NCBI GenBank assembly: GCA_948896875.1
Contig: CAQUWW010000064.1
Span: forward strand, 1-15,724
Source of the DNA: an uncultured Acetatifactor sp.
GTDB taxonomy: Bacteria; Bacillota; Clostridia; Lachnospirales; Lachnospiraceae
DNA length: 15,724 nt
Direction of reading: 5' to 3'
Positions 7,675 through 14,856 of the stretch are shown one piece after another (positions within the stretch are counted from its first letter, which is position 1; each line of letters begins with the position of its first letter). The notes beneath the pieces were generated by a model that was not told where the DNA came from, did no database searches, and was given only the letters and a program-made list of their open reading frames with translations. A program made the translations under genes and the position numbers.

Positions 7675-8387
7675 ACTTCTGCTCCTTCATCTTCCACTTT
7701 TTCTGACGTCGTCCCGTCACCTTCCTCCGGTGCTTCCCCGTTCTGCTCCTGCAGATCCTCTTTCGTTCTTTTCCTTCCAAAAAAGGTCTTGTCCTCGTCC
7801 ACCACTTCCACAAAGCTGCTGTCCACTGCCCTCAGACTGTCCATAAATTCTTTCACTCTTCCCGCCACATAGAAGGCAGTCACGCAATCGGTAATTCCAC
7901 TGAAAATCAGCCCTGCCCCCACCAGCTGGAACAGGAGAACAACTGTCTCAAACGGATTGACCACAAGCACCACACCTAATACCACATTGATGACAGCCAG
8001 AATCAATACGGTCATCCAATTTCCATATCCCATCCGTTTCATATCTATCACATGCTGAAGCTTAACGCAGCCGCTGGCCAGCACCATAATGCCCAGAATC
8101 ACCGGCACCAGAGAGATAATCCACTCTATCTTATAGAGAAATAAAATACCTACTGCGATACTCACCAGCCCGTATCCAAACTCATTGCGATTGTAATTCT
8201 GACTCACTTCTCTCAACAAATAACAAATCATAGAGACAGCTCCTACCAGAATCAGCAGAATTCCGATCAGATATCCCAATATTTTGATCATAGTATCCGG
8301 AATCACCAGCGCCACAATTCCCAGCACAATGTACAGCAATGCGCCTAGTATTACATCCAGCTTGACTTTTCTCAGCAGTTCTTTCAA
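7671..8387 (-). CDS. DUF308 (HdeD-like) multi-pass membrane protein
   Basis: This is a 238-residue integral membrane protein with about six hydrophobic helices in the first 180 residues (for example VILGALLYIVLGIVALVIP, ILGYLIGILLILVGAVSMIC, IISLVPVILGIMVLASG, VLILAVINVVLGVVLVVNP, TVVLLFQLVGAGLIFSGI). The helix-pair pattern with G, A and P in the turns matches the DUF308/HdeD family, whose E. coli member is linked to acid resistance; the function here is unknown. A hydrophilic, acidic C-terminal tail of about 50 residues follows. The start is a TTG at 8387 chosen because GGAGGA (8400-8395) lies exactly 7 bases upstream and no in-frame ATG is closer. It is translationally coupled to the CBS gene downstream. 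A promoter was not clear in the short gap after the terminator upstream. Confidence 0.88.
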   Translation of the reverse strand: MKELLRKVKLDVILGALLYIVLGIVALVIPDTMIKILGYLIGILLILVGAVSMICYLLREVSQNYNRNEFGYGLVSIAVGILFLYKIEWIISLVPVILGIMVLASGCVKLQHVIDMKRMGYGNWMTVLILAVINVVLGVVLVVNPFETVVLLFQLVGAGLIFSGITDCVTAFYVAGRVKEFMDSLRAVDSSFVEVVDEDKTFFGRKRTKEDLQEQNGEAPEEGDGTTSEKVEDEGAEV

Positions 8388-8443
8388 CTTTCAATCCTCC
8401 TATTATAGTTCCGCCCATGATGGCTCGAAAGAATTTTTTCTAC

Positions 8444-8476
8444 AAAAAGAACTCTTTTCACCGAAAAGAGTCCTTT
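8444..8476 (-). terminator. Intrinsic terminator after the SEC-C gene
   Basis: On the minus strand a 14-bp stem (arms 8476-8463 and 8459-8446, one G·T pair) closes a 3-base loop and leads into a run of T (8448-8444, shared with the base of the stem). It starts about 40 bases after the SEC-C stop. It separates that gene from the DUF308–CBS–apt–rel group. The plus-strand copy is followed by only three T, so it probably works mainly in the minus direction. Confidence 0.82.
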
Positions 8477-8515
8477 ATCTTCCTGTGGATAGCAGCTGTC
8501 CGTTTTACCCGTCTA

Positions 8516-9019
8516 TTATTTCTTACCGCAACATTTTTTATACTTCTTGCCACTTCCGCAGGGACAGGGATCATTGGGATATATTTTGGCACCTTTTACG
8601 ATCGTGGTCGAGGATTTCTGCTCTTTATACAGAGCCTTTCTGGTATCTTCATCGAAAATCTCTTCCCACTCTTCCAGATTATAAAGCCAGTCAGCTTCTG
8701 CCGCCACCATATTCTTATAGAGAAGAGCCTTGTCAAAGCCCAGATTTACCTCTGTATCCTCCTCCATTTCCTCAATGGGATTGGGCTCCTTCAGACTGTC
8801 ATTGATGCCGTCCAGAAAACCGGTCATTGTCATGATGGATACACCGTATTTATCGGCCAGCTCCTTCACCGTGCCCTTCACCACTTCGTCAGGATTCTTC
8901 AGAAGTTCGGCATAAATATCCTTTTCCTCCTGAAAATAATCTTTCCAGAGCTGCTGCAGCTCATTCTTGTCTGCCGACTCATTGTATGCAATTTCTCTCC
9001 ATTTTTCCAATAAAGCCAT
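8516..9019 (-). CDS. SEC-C motif protein of unknown function
   Basis: This 167-residue cytoplasmic protein ends in a SEC-C zinc-binding motif, PNDPCPCGSGKKYKKCCGKK (148-167), with ligands Cys152, Cys154, Cys163 and Cys164. This is the motif at the end of SecA, where it binds SecB and ribosomes; it is also found on many unrelated small proteins. The rest is acidic, mostly helical in appearance and rich in Trp and Glu, with no other domain I recognise. The ATG at 9019 is preceded by AAGGTGG (9032-9026). The gene appears monocistronic, with a candidate promoter upstream and an intrinsic terminator downstream. Confidence 0.88.
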   Translation of the reverse strand: MALLEKWREIAYNESADKNELQQLWKDYFQEEKDIYAELLKNPDEVVKGTVKELADKYGVSIMTMTGFLDGINDSLKEPNPIEEMEEDTEVNLGFDKALLYKNMVAAEADWLYNLEEWEEIFDEDTRKALYKEQKSSTTIVKGAKIYPNDPCPCGSGKKYKKCCGKK

Positions 9020-9041
9020 ATTCTACCACCTTTTAAATCTT

Positions 9042-9094
9042 TCCGGCCGGCGCCGGATGTATTCTTCCGCGGAGAATTCCGAGATTTTTTCCGC
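9042..9094 (-). promoter_or_regulatory. GC-rich leader hairpins upstream of the SEC-C gene
   Basis: Within the predicted leader a tight hairpin, TCCGGC/GCCGGA with a 4-base loop (9057-9042), ends about 9 bases before the ribosome-binding site. A weaker pair, GCGGA/TCCGC (9094-9090 with 9073-9069), lies just upstream. No T-run follows, so an attenuator is unlikely. An effect on ribosome access is possible but unproven. Confidence 0.35.
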
Positions 9095-9101
9095 TTCTAA
9101 C

Positions 9102-9130
9102 AGTATATACCAGATTATCTGTGAACACAA
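9102..9130 (-). promoter_or_regulatory. Candidate promoter of the SEC-C gene
   Basis: On the minus strand TTGTGT (9130-9125) and TATACT (9107-9102) are spaced by 17 bases. The -10 box matches five of six consensus bases, the -35 only three. Transcription would start near 9095, giving a leader of about 75 bases. Confidence 0.4.
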
Positions 9131-9261
9131 TAAAAAATTTTTTAAAAAATTAGCATGTAATGTATAGATACCGATTTTCAGGCAACAATAGTTAATGTCA
9201 AGGAACCCCCTCCTTTGATAAAAATGTTCACCAAAGATAAGGATAATACTTATCCTCCCCT
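9131..9261. other. AT-rich intergenic DNA with short palindromes
   Basis: This part of the 462-base gap between the SEC-C gene and the ABC operon contains an AT palindromic tract at about 9131-9151 and a 7-bp hairpin, AGGATAA/TTATCCT (9240-9246 with 9250-9256), next to the hairpin array. I see no gene here. Confidence 0.45.
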
Positions 9262-9360
9262 AAGAGGGGTCGTGGACCACCTCTTTAAGAGGGGCTGTAA
9301 GCCCCCTCTTTAAGAGGGGCCAACGGCCACTTCAAAGAGGGGCCAAAGGCCCCCTCTTTT
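9262..9360. repeat. Array of four tandem self-complementary ~25-bp repeats
   Basis: Four units start at 9262, 9287, 9312 and 9335 (25, 25, 23 and 26 bases). Each opens with AAGAGGGG and closes with a form of CCTCTTT, so each unit folds into a hairpin with a 3-base loop. The upper stem varies in a paired way: TC/GA in unit 1, CT/AG in unit 2, CC/GG in units 3 and 4. Every unit has one extra unpaired base at the same place in the right arm (9279, 9304, 9329, 9352). These compensatory changes suggest the fold, not the exact sequence, is maintained. It lies after the ABC operon in non-coding DNA. Confidence 0.85.
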
Positions 9361-9363
9361 ATT

Positions 9364-9390
9364 CCGGGCTTCGCGTCAGTGCAGGCCCGG
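9364..9390. repeat. Inverted repeat beside the hairpin array
   Basis: CCGGGC (9364-9369) and GCCCGG (9385-9390) form a stem around a 15-base loop. On the plus strand it is followed by GGATTTTATT. On the minus strand, the direction of all genes here, it is followed by A-rich rather than T-rich DNA, so it is not a good terminator for the ABC operon. Confidence 0.4.
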
Positions 9391-9481
9391 GATTTTATTA
9401 TGAAAGGCCTGTAACTTGCCTGCGTAAACCCGCGCAAAGACAGCTGTGCGCAAAACCAGGCGGCCAGTATCACTGTCGTTC

Positions 9482-11287
9482 TTACCCTGTCTGGGTCTTA
9501 TACATCTGCGCATACCGACCATCCAGAGCCATCAGCTCCTCATGCGTTCCCCTCTCCATAATCTCCCCGTTCTCCAGCAGAAGAATCAGGTCCGAATCCC
9601 GAATGGTGGAAAGCCGGTGGGCAATGATGACCGAAGTGCGGTCCTCACAGATTTTCAGCATGGCCCGGCGGATTTTCTGTTCCGTAACGGTGTCCACGGA
9701 GCTGGTGGCTTCATCCAGAATCAGAATGGGCGCATTGGCAAGAACCGCCCGGGCTATGGTGATCAGCTGCCGCTCCCCCTGGGACAGCTCGCTTCCCCCC
9801 TGTTCCAGCACGGTCTCATATCCATTCCACAGACGCTGGATAAAGCCGTCCGCACCGGCCACCCTTGCCGCCTGCCGAATCTGCTCCTCATCCGCCTCCG
9901 GATGTCCATAGGCAATATTGTCCCTGACACTTTCGGCGAACAATGCCGTGTCCTGCAGCACCACCCCGAAAGCCGCTCTCAGATCCTCCATCCGATAATC
10001 CCGCAGATCATGTCCGTCCAACAGTATACTTCCCTCCGACACATCGTAAAATCTGGTCAGCAGATTGATAATGGTGGTCTTACCGGAACCTGTCGCGCCC
10101 ACAATGGCAATCTGGGTTCCCGCCGGAATCTTCACTGAGACATCTTTCAAAACTGTTTTGTCCGGATTGTATCCGAAGCTTACATGCTTTAGCTCGATAT
10201 CGCCCCTGGGGGCCGTCAGATGCAGCGCTCCCTCTCTGTCTGCCGGCTCCGGCTCCTCATCCAGGATTTCAAATACCCGCTCCGCACCGGCAACGGCAGT
10301 CTGAAAATTATTATAAATATTTGCGATCTCCACAAAAGGGCGGGTAAACTGACGCACATAGAGCAGAAAACTGGTGATCAGACCGATATCCTCGATATTG
10401 CCGTTCACAAACAGCAGACCGCTGAACACCGCAATGGCCACATAGCAGAGATTGTTGATCACATTCATCAGCGGCATCAGATATCCCGACCAGATCAGCG
10501 CCCGAATGGACACCTTGCAGAGTCTGGCGTTCTTCTCCTCAAAATCCCGCTCCATCTCCTCTTCCCGGCAGAAAGCCTTAACAACGGCCAGACCGGAGAT
10601 GCTTTCCTCCACCTGCCCATTCAGGGCGCCCAGCACCTTCTGGCGCTCCAGGAAAAGCTTCCTGGTCCGCTTTGTCACCGTTTTCGTCAAAGTGAAAATC
10701 AGCGCCACTCCCACCAGCGCCACCAGCGTAAGCAGGGGGCTCAGCATGACCATCATCACAAAGACGCCTCCGATGGTAAAGGCATAGGTCAAAAGAAGGG
10801 TCAGGGAGCTGGAAATGGTAACGCTGATATTGTCCACGTCGTTGGTCAGACGGCTCATCAGCTCCCCATGCCTGTGCCTGTCAAAAAAGGACAGGGGCAA
10901 CGTTTTAATCTGATCAAAAAGCACACTCCGAATGTGGTGAATCACATTCTGTCCGATGGAAGCCATGAAAAAGGCCTGGAGAAACCGGATCAGCCAGTCG
11001 CAGAGATACAGCGCCGTCAGGCAGACCAGAATCCAGGTAAGCGCATCTTTTCCGCTGATAGCCGTAACGGCCTTCCCCGTCACATAGGGAGAAAGCACCG
11101 AGGCCACGGAAGCCAGGCCGGACAGCAGAAGAATCCACCCAAGCCCTTTTCTGTGTCCTTTGGTCAGCTGCCACAGCCTTCCCAGAGTCCCTTTCATATT
11201 CTTCGGTTTCACCACAACGCCGCCCCGTCCCGGCCGGGAAATTCCGCTGGGATTAGCCGGCGGCACATATTCTTTCTTTTCAGCCAT
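9482..11287 (-). CDS. ABC exporter half-transporter, catalytically complete subunit
   Basis: This 601-residue protein has an N-terminal type-I exporter membrane domain of about six helices and a C-terminal ATPase domain. It should form a heterodimer with the product of the gene just upstream and export an unknown substrate such as a drug, lipid or peptide. Walker A is GATGSGKT (397-404), Walker B ILILDE (521-526) with the catalytic Glu present, and the H-loop His is in IIAHRLS (His557). The signature is LSQGE (501-505) rather than the usual LSGGQ. The start is the ATG at 11287, overlapping the partner's stop by eight bases and preceded by GGAGGT at 7 bases. The N-terminal tail of about 45 residues before the first helix is rich in Pro, Gly and Lys. 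Confidence 0.95.
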   Translation of the reverse strand: MAEKKEYVPPANPSGISRPGRGGVVVKPKNMKGTLGRLWQLTKGHRKGLGWILLLSGLASVASVLSPYVTGKAVTAISGKDALTWILVCLTALYLCDWLIRFLQAFFMASIGQNVIHHIRSVLFDQIKTLPLSFFDRHRHGELMSRLTNDVDNISVTISSSLTLLLTYAFTIGGVFVMMVMLSPLLTLVALVGVALIFTLTKTVTKRTRKLFLERQKVLGALNGQVEESISGLAVVKAFCREEEMERDFEEKNARLCKVSIRALIWSGYLMPLMNVINNLCYVAIAVFSGLLFVNGNIEDIGLITSFLLYVRQFTRPFVEIANIYNNFQTAVAGAERVFEILDEEPEPADREGALHLTAPRGDIELKHVSFGYNPDKTVLKDVSVKIPAGTQIAIVGATGSGKTTIINLLTRFYDVSEGSILLDGHDLRDYRMEDLRAAFGVVLQDTALFAESVRDNIAYGHPEADEEQIRQAARVAGADGFIQRLWNGYETVLEQGGSELSQGERQLITIARAVLANAPILILDEATSSVDTVTEQKIRRAMLKICEDRTSVIIAHRLSTIRDSDLILLLENGEIMERGTHEELMALDGRYAQMYKTQTG

Positions 11288-12995
11288 TTGTCCCACCTCC
11301 AATCTGAGAATCATAGATGGCCTGATAGATTCCGCAGGAAGCCATCAGCTCCTCATGGGTACCGTATCCCGCCACCTGCCCGTTGTCCAGACATACGATA
11401 TGGTCCGCGCGCATGACTGTGGAGATACGCTGGCTGATCAGCAGTACCGTGACCTGGTCCGCCGTCTCCCGCAGTCCGTTCAGCACAATGCTTTCCGTCT
11501 GAGCGTCCAGCGCGCTGGTACAATCGTCAAGAATCAGAACCCGGGGCCTGCGCACAAGCGCTCTGGCTATGGAAAGCCGCTGCTTCTGCCCGCCGGACAG
11601 ATTCACGCCCCCCTGCCCCAGCAGAGTATCGTACCCCTGGGGGCTTTTCTCGATAAACTCCTCCGCGCAGGCGGTCCGGGCCGCGGTCCTCAACTCTTCC
11701 TCGGAGGCATCGGCCCGTCCCCAGCGCAGATTTTCCCGGATGGTCCCGCTGAAAAGCAGCGCCTTCTGGGATACCACCGCGATGGCGTCCCGCAGGGTCT
11801 TCGTATCAATCTGTGTCACATTATAACCGTCCAGCAGTACCTCCCCTTCCGTGGCATCGTAGAACCTGGGAATCAGATTCACGAGAGTGGTCTTCCCGGA
11901 ACCGGTGGAGCCGATAATTCCCACCGTCTCCCCAGAGCTGATATGAAGATTGATATCCAGAAGGGATTCCCTGCCTGCTCCCCCATAGAAGAAGGACACA
12001 TGGTCAAACCGAATCTCTCCTGTGATCTCCGGTGTCAGAGGGTGCTCCGGCATGCTCTGAGCAGGCTCCTCGTCAAGCACCTCCTGAATTCTCTCCGCGG
12101 AAGCGGCGGCACGGACTGCGGTATTCAGTGCGTTGGAAATCATCATCACGGAAAAAAGGACCTGGGTCATATAGTTGACCGAGGCCATCAGCCTGCCGAT
12201 TTCAGCGCTTCTCTGATTTCTGGAAAGCCACAGGAGCAGCACAATGCCGAAATTCACCGTCAGGTTGATCAGCGGTGAAAATACCGCCATGGCCCGAAGC
12301 GCAGAGACATTGGCCGCCGCAAGCTCCCGGGAAGATGTCTGGAATTTATCCGTCTCCTCCGCCTCCGCATGGAAGGCCTTCACCACCCGGACGGAGGAAA
12401 GGAATTCCCTCGTGACCCCGTTCAGGCTGTCCAGCTTCTTCTGCACGGTCCCGAACCGTGGATAGCCGATTCTCATATTTCCCCAGACCAGCAGCGAAAC
12501 CACAAAAATGATAACCGCCATCACCGGCGCCTGGCCCGGCGTCTGAAGCATAATCAGCACGATGGCACCGATACAGGTAATAGGCGCCTTCACCATGATG
12601 CGCATGATGCCGTTTACAAATTCCTGTATCTGCGTCACATCATTTGTGATCCTGGTAATGATGGACGCCGGCTGCAGCCGGTCTATATTTTCCATGGAAA
12701 GCCGCTGTACATTGTGATACATATCCCTGCGCAGCTCTCTTCCGATTGTCTGGGAGGTCCGGCTGGCGAACTGATTGCGCATCACCGCGGAAAAAGCTCC
12801 CGCCCCGGCAATGCCCAGCATGATCAGGCCATAGAACAGAATCCTTCTCACATCCGCATTCTTCACACCTTCGTCCACAATATAGGACATGAAGGTGGGC
12901 TGCAGCAAATCTGCCATGGCCTCCATTGTCAGGAAAAATGTGGAGAGCAGAAAAATCCCCAAATGCTTTCGTATGTATTGCAGAATCAGTTTCAT
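11280..12995 (-). CDS. ABC exporter half-transporter, subunit with degenerate ATP site
   Basis: This 571-residue half-transporter has a six-helix type-I exporter domain followed by an ATPase domain. Walker A GSTGSGKT (362-369) and signature LSGGQ (466-470) are canonical. Walker B is VLILDD (486-491), with Asp in place of the catalytic Glu, and the H-loop His is replaced by Gln (LLISQRIST, Gln522). Together with the altered LSQGE signature in the second subunit, this gives one degenerate and one active ATP site, the design known from TM287/288, BmrCD and LmrCD. The ATG at 12995 has GGAGGAA upstream. It is the first gene of a two-gene operon with a strong promoter and operator-like repeat. Confidence 0.95.
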   Translation of the reverse strand: MKLILQYIRKHLGIFLLSTFFLTMEAMADLLQPTFMSYIVDEGVKNADVRRILFYGLIMLGIAGAGAFSAVMRNQFASRTSQTIGRELRRDMYHNVQRLSMENIDRLQPASIITRITNDVTQIQEFVNGIMRIMVKAPITCIGAIVLIMLQTPGQAPVMAVIIFVVSLLVWGNMRIGYPRFGTVQKKLDSLNGVTREFLSSVRVVKAFHAEAEETDKFQTSSRELAAANVSALRAMAVFSPLINLTVNFGIVLLLWLSRNQRSAEIGRLMASVNYMTQVLFSVMMISNALNTAVRAAASAERIQEVLDEEPAQSMPEHPLTPEITGEIRFDHVSFFYGGAGRESLLDINLHISSGETVGIIGSTGSGKTTLVNLIPRFYDATEGEVLLDGYNVTQIDTKTLRDAIAVVSQKALLFSGTIRENLRWGRADASEEELRTAARTACAEEFIEKSPQGYDTLLGQGGVNLSGGQKQRLSIARALVRRPRVLILDDCTSALDAQTESIVLNGLRETADQVTVLLISQRISTVMRADHIVCLDNGQVAGYGTHEELMASCGIYQAIYDSQIGGGTNG

Positions 12996-13016
12996 AACAT
13001 TTCCTCCAAAAATTTC

Positions 13017-13062
13017 GGTACCTTGTCATTGTAGCGAAGTTCCACGCAAATGTCAAGGTACC
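13017..13062. promoter_or_regulatory. Operator-like inverted repeat framing the ABC promoter
   Basis: Two 14-base arms, GGTACCTTGTCATT (13017-13030) and AATGTCAAGGTACC (13049-13062), are complementary at 13 of 14 positions. They lie about 32 bases centre to centre, roughly three helical turns, and contain the -10 and -35 boxes respectively. A dimeric or tetrameric repressor bound here would block RNA polymerase. The arms do not resemble the PadR-promoter palindrome, so a different regulator, not identified in this window, is likely. Confidence 0.65.
13028..13056 (-). promoter_or_regulatory. Strong sigma-A promoter of the ABC exporter operon
   Basis: On the minus strand a perfect -35 TTGACA (13056-13051) and a -10 TACAAT (13033-13028) are separated by exactly 17 bases. 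Transcription should begin near 13021, about 26 bases before the ATG at 12995, leaving room for the GGAGGAA ribosome-binding site. Confidence 0.88.
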
Positions 13063-13143
13063 TGATGGTTTTTGTTATGAACTGTTATGCTCTTTTTTAC
13101 TGTTCGCCTGGTGTCATCACAAGGCATTTGTCACGCACTCTGC

Positions 13144-14856
13144 TTATCTTCCCCCTGCGGCAATTCTTGCCGGATACCATTTCTGGAACCACTGTGTAAA
13201 AAGTCCCATCAGCGCCGGTAAAACGGAATTCACCGCGCCGATCCAGCCACCCATCCCGGTTCCCATGAGAAAATAGGTCCACACCGGCGTTATCAGATAC
13301 AGAATTCCCCAAAGGAAGGTCAAAATCCTGTTCGTGCGCATAAAAAGGGGATTGGCCAGGGAGTCTTCTCCATTATATTGATTCATAGAATAATATGCCG
13401 TCAGCGGAATCCTGCAAAGACAGCTCCCTGTCCACATGACCCCAAAGGCAAAATACGCCAGCGGAAGCGCAATCCTCCCCGACACTCCCAGCAAAACTGC
13501 CACAGAAAAAGCTGTCACCAGCACTCCTGACAGAACATCATAAACTGTCTTCCGATTCCTCCAAAGTATCAGAGGTGTCAGCACACAGGAGGCCAGAGCG
13601 GCAAAGCAGCCCAGATATCCGTCGATGGGTGCCGCTGCCCAGAATACAATCCAGGGAATCAGCAAATTCATCATGTTGGTACCTTTGTCCGGGTCCAGAA
13701 TTCCTCCCGGACTTTTCCTTTCCCCCTTCCGGTTCCCGCCTGCCCTTTGTGCCTCACTACTCTTTCCGTCGCTTTCTCCGCTGCTTTTTCCGCCTCCTGT
13801 TTCTCCGCTGTTCCCCGTGCCGCCGAAATAGGTATCCCAGTTCAGCATCATGGAAAAATCTCCTGTGACCCGATACAAGCGCTTCATCAATGCGGCATCT
13901 CCACGTATCTCTCCCGCGGCTATGGAGCGCCACACCGTAATCGGTGTCTCGATTCTCGTAGTGGCTTTTTTCGAACCATCTGTGAGCACCTGGCTTCCCT
14001 CTTCTCCCAGCACCACCTGATAGCATTCATCCAGATCCGTATAATACATTTCCAGCACCAGCTCTTTGCCGGAATAGCTTTCTTTCCGATAAAGGGCTGC
14101 CATCTGTCTGGTAAAAATCAAGGCGTCTGATTCCTGTTCCCCGGTCTGTCTGTCAATCCCCCAGCTGGCGTCCGCCATGCTTTCAAATACTTCCTTTGGA
14201 TACAGCAGCTGGCTCAGCTTTTCTTCTGTCTCCGGCCGGATGCCGCCCTGCACATACTGCTGCCCGGCTTCCCGTACAAAGCCCAGATACTCTCCTGTCC
14301 TCTGGGACAGCTCCGGCACCCGGAACAGTTCTCCCTGCCCGCAAAAAATCGCGGTGTATGCCCTGTCTCCGCAGATATGATCGAAAAGGCTGTACACCCC
14401 GTCATAATTTCCCTCCGCAGTATAAAATCCGCAGGTGGAAATGATGACCGTCTTCTTACCGCTCATGTCATATCGGGCCGGATGGCTGCCGCTGCCTCTT
14501 TTCCCTGTGTTCTCCTCCATAAAGGGAAGCACCATTGGCAACTGGCGGTCAATCAGGTTCTTCAACCCTCCCGGCACGGTAAAATAGTAAAGCGGAAAGC
14601 TCCATATGGTCACATCCGCCCACAGAAGTTTTTGTATCACTTCCTGCATGTCATCCCGGATACAGCAGCTTCCGGGAGTTTTGTTCCAGCAGGAAAAGCA
14701 GCCGAGACAGGGCCGGATCTCCAGCTGATTTACCTGGATTTCCTCTGTCTCAAGAGCGTCCTGCGCCTCCCGCATCCCCGCCAGAAACTGCTCTGTCAGT
14801 TTCCAGGTATTACTCTTTCTCCCCTTCGGACTTCCGTTGATTACAAGAACTTTCAT
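13144..14856 (-). CDS. Flavodoxin-like reductase – SCP2 – membrane domain fusion protein
   Basis: This 570-residue protein appears to join three modules. Residues 1-200 look like an NAD(P)H-dependent FMN reductase/iron-sulfur flavoprotein: FMN loop INGSPKGRKSNT (6-17), Cys50, Cys53, Cys56 and Cys64/65 before DDM, and ADVTIWSFPLYYFTVPGGLK (80-99). The Cys spacing could hold an Fe-S cluster, as in Isf proteins. Residues 255-345 resemble an SCP2 lipid-binding domain (VWRSIAAGEIRGDAALMKRL, then YRVTGDFSMM). A Gly/Ser-rich linker (345-390) leads to a domain of about five membrane helices (397-570). A redox role at the membrane on a lipid-like substrate is inference. The ATG at 14856 overlaps the padR stop (ATGA), with GGGGAG upstream, so PadR probably controls it. 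An internal ATG near the membrane domain has AAAGG upstream and might give a separate short product. Confidence 0.83.
   Translation of the reverse strand: MKVLVINGSPKGRKSNTWKLTEQFLAGMREAQDALETEEIQVNQLEIRPCLGCFSCWNKTPGSCCIRDDMQEVIQKLLWADVTIWSFPLYYFTVPGGLKNLIDRQLPMVLPFMEENTGKRGSGSHPARYDMSGKKTVIISTCGFYTAEGNYDGVYSLFDHICGDRAYTAIFCGQGELFRVPELSQRTGEYLGFVREAGQQYVQGGIRPETEEKLSQLLYPKEVFESMADASWGIDRQTGEQESDALIFTRQMAALYRKESYSGKELVLEMYYTDLDECYQVVLGEEGSQVLTDGSKKATTRIETPITVWRSIAAGEIRGDAALMKRLYRVTGDFSMMLNWDTYFGGTGNSGETGGGKSSGESDGKSSEAQRAGGNRKGERKSPGGILDPDKGTNMMNLLIPWIVFWAAAPIDGYLGCFAALASCVLTPLILWRNRKTVYDVLSGVLVTAFSVAVLLGVSGRIALPLAYFAFGVMWTGSCLCRIPLTAYYSMNQYNGEDSLANPLFMRTNRILTFLWGILYLITPVWTYFLMGTGMGGWIGAVNSVLPALMGLFTQWFQKWYPARIAAGGR

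Noticed and set aside
8401..8406. Perfect TATAAT just upstream of the DUF308 ribosome-binding site
   Set aside because: Its start point would fall in or after the ribosome-binding site, and no -35 box lies at the right distance.
9285..9473. A 62-codon minus-strand frame across the hairpin array
   Set aside because: It consists of translated palindromic repeats, has no ribosome-binding site and ends inside the array.
10220..12278. Long plus-strand open frames opposite the two ABC genes
   Set aside because: They lie antisense to clear ABC transporter genes, have biased composition (rich in Gln, His, Pro, Arg), no recognisable domain and no good ribosome-binding site. They arise from the codon pattern of the real genes.
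13677..13682. GGTACCTT-like sequence inside the fusion gene resembling one arm of the ABC operator
   Set aside because: It is a single half-site in coding DNA without a partner arm or promoter.
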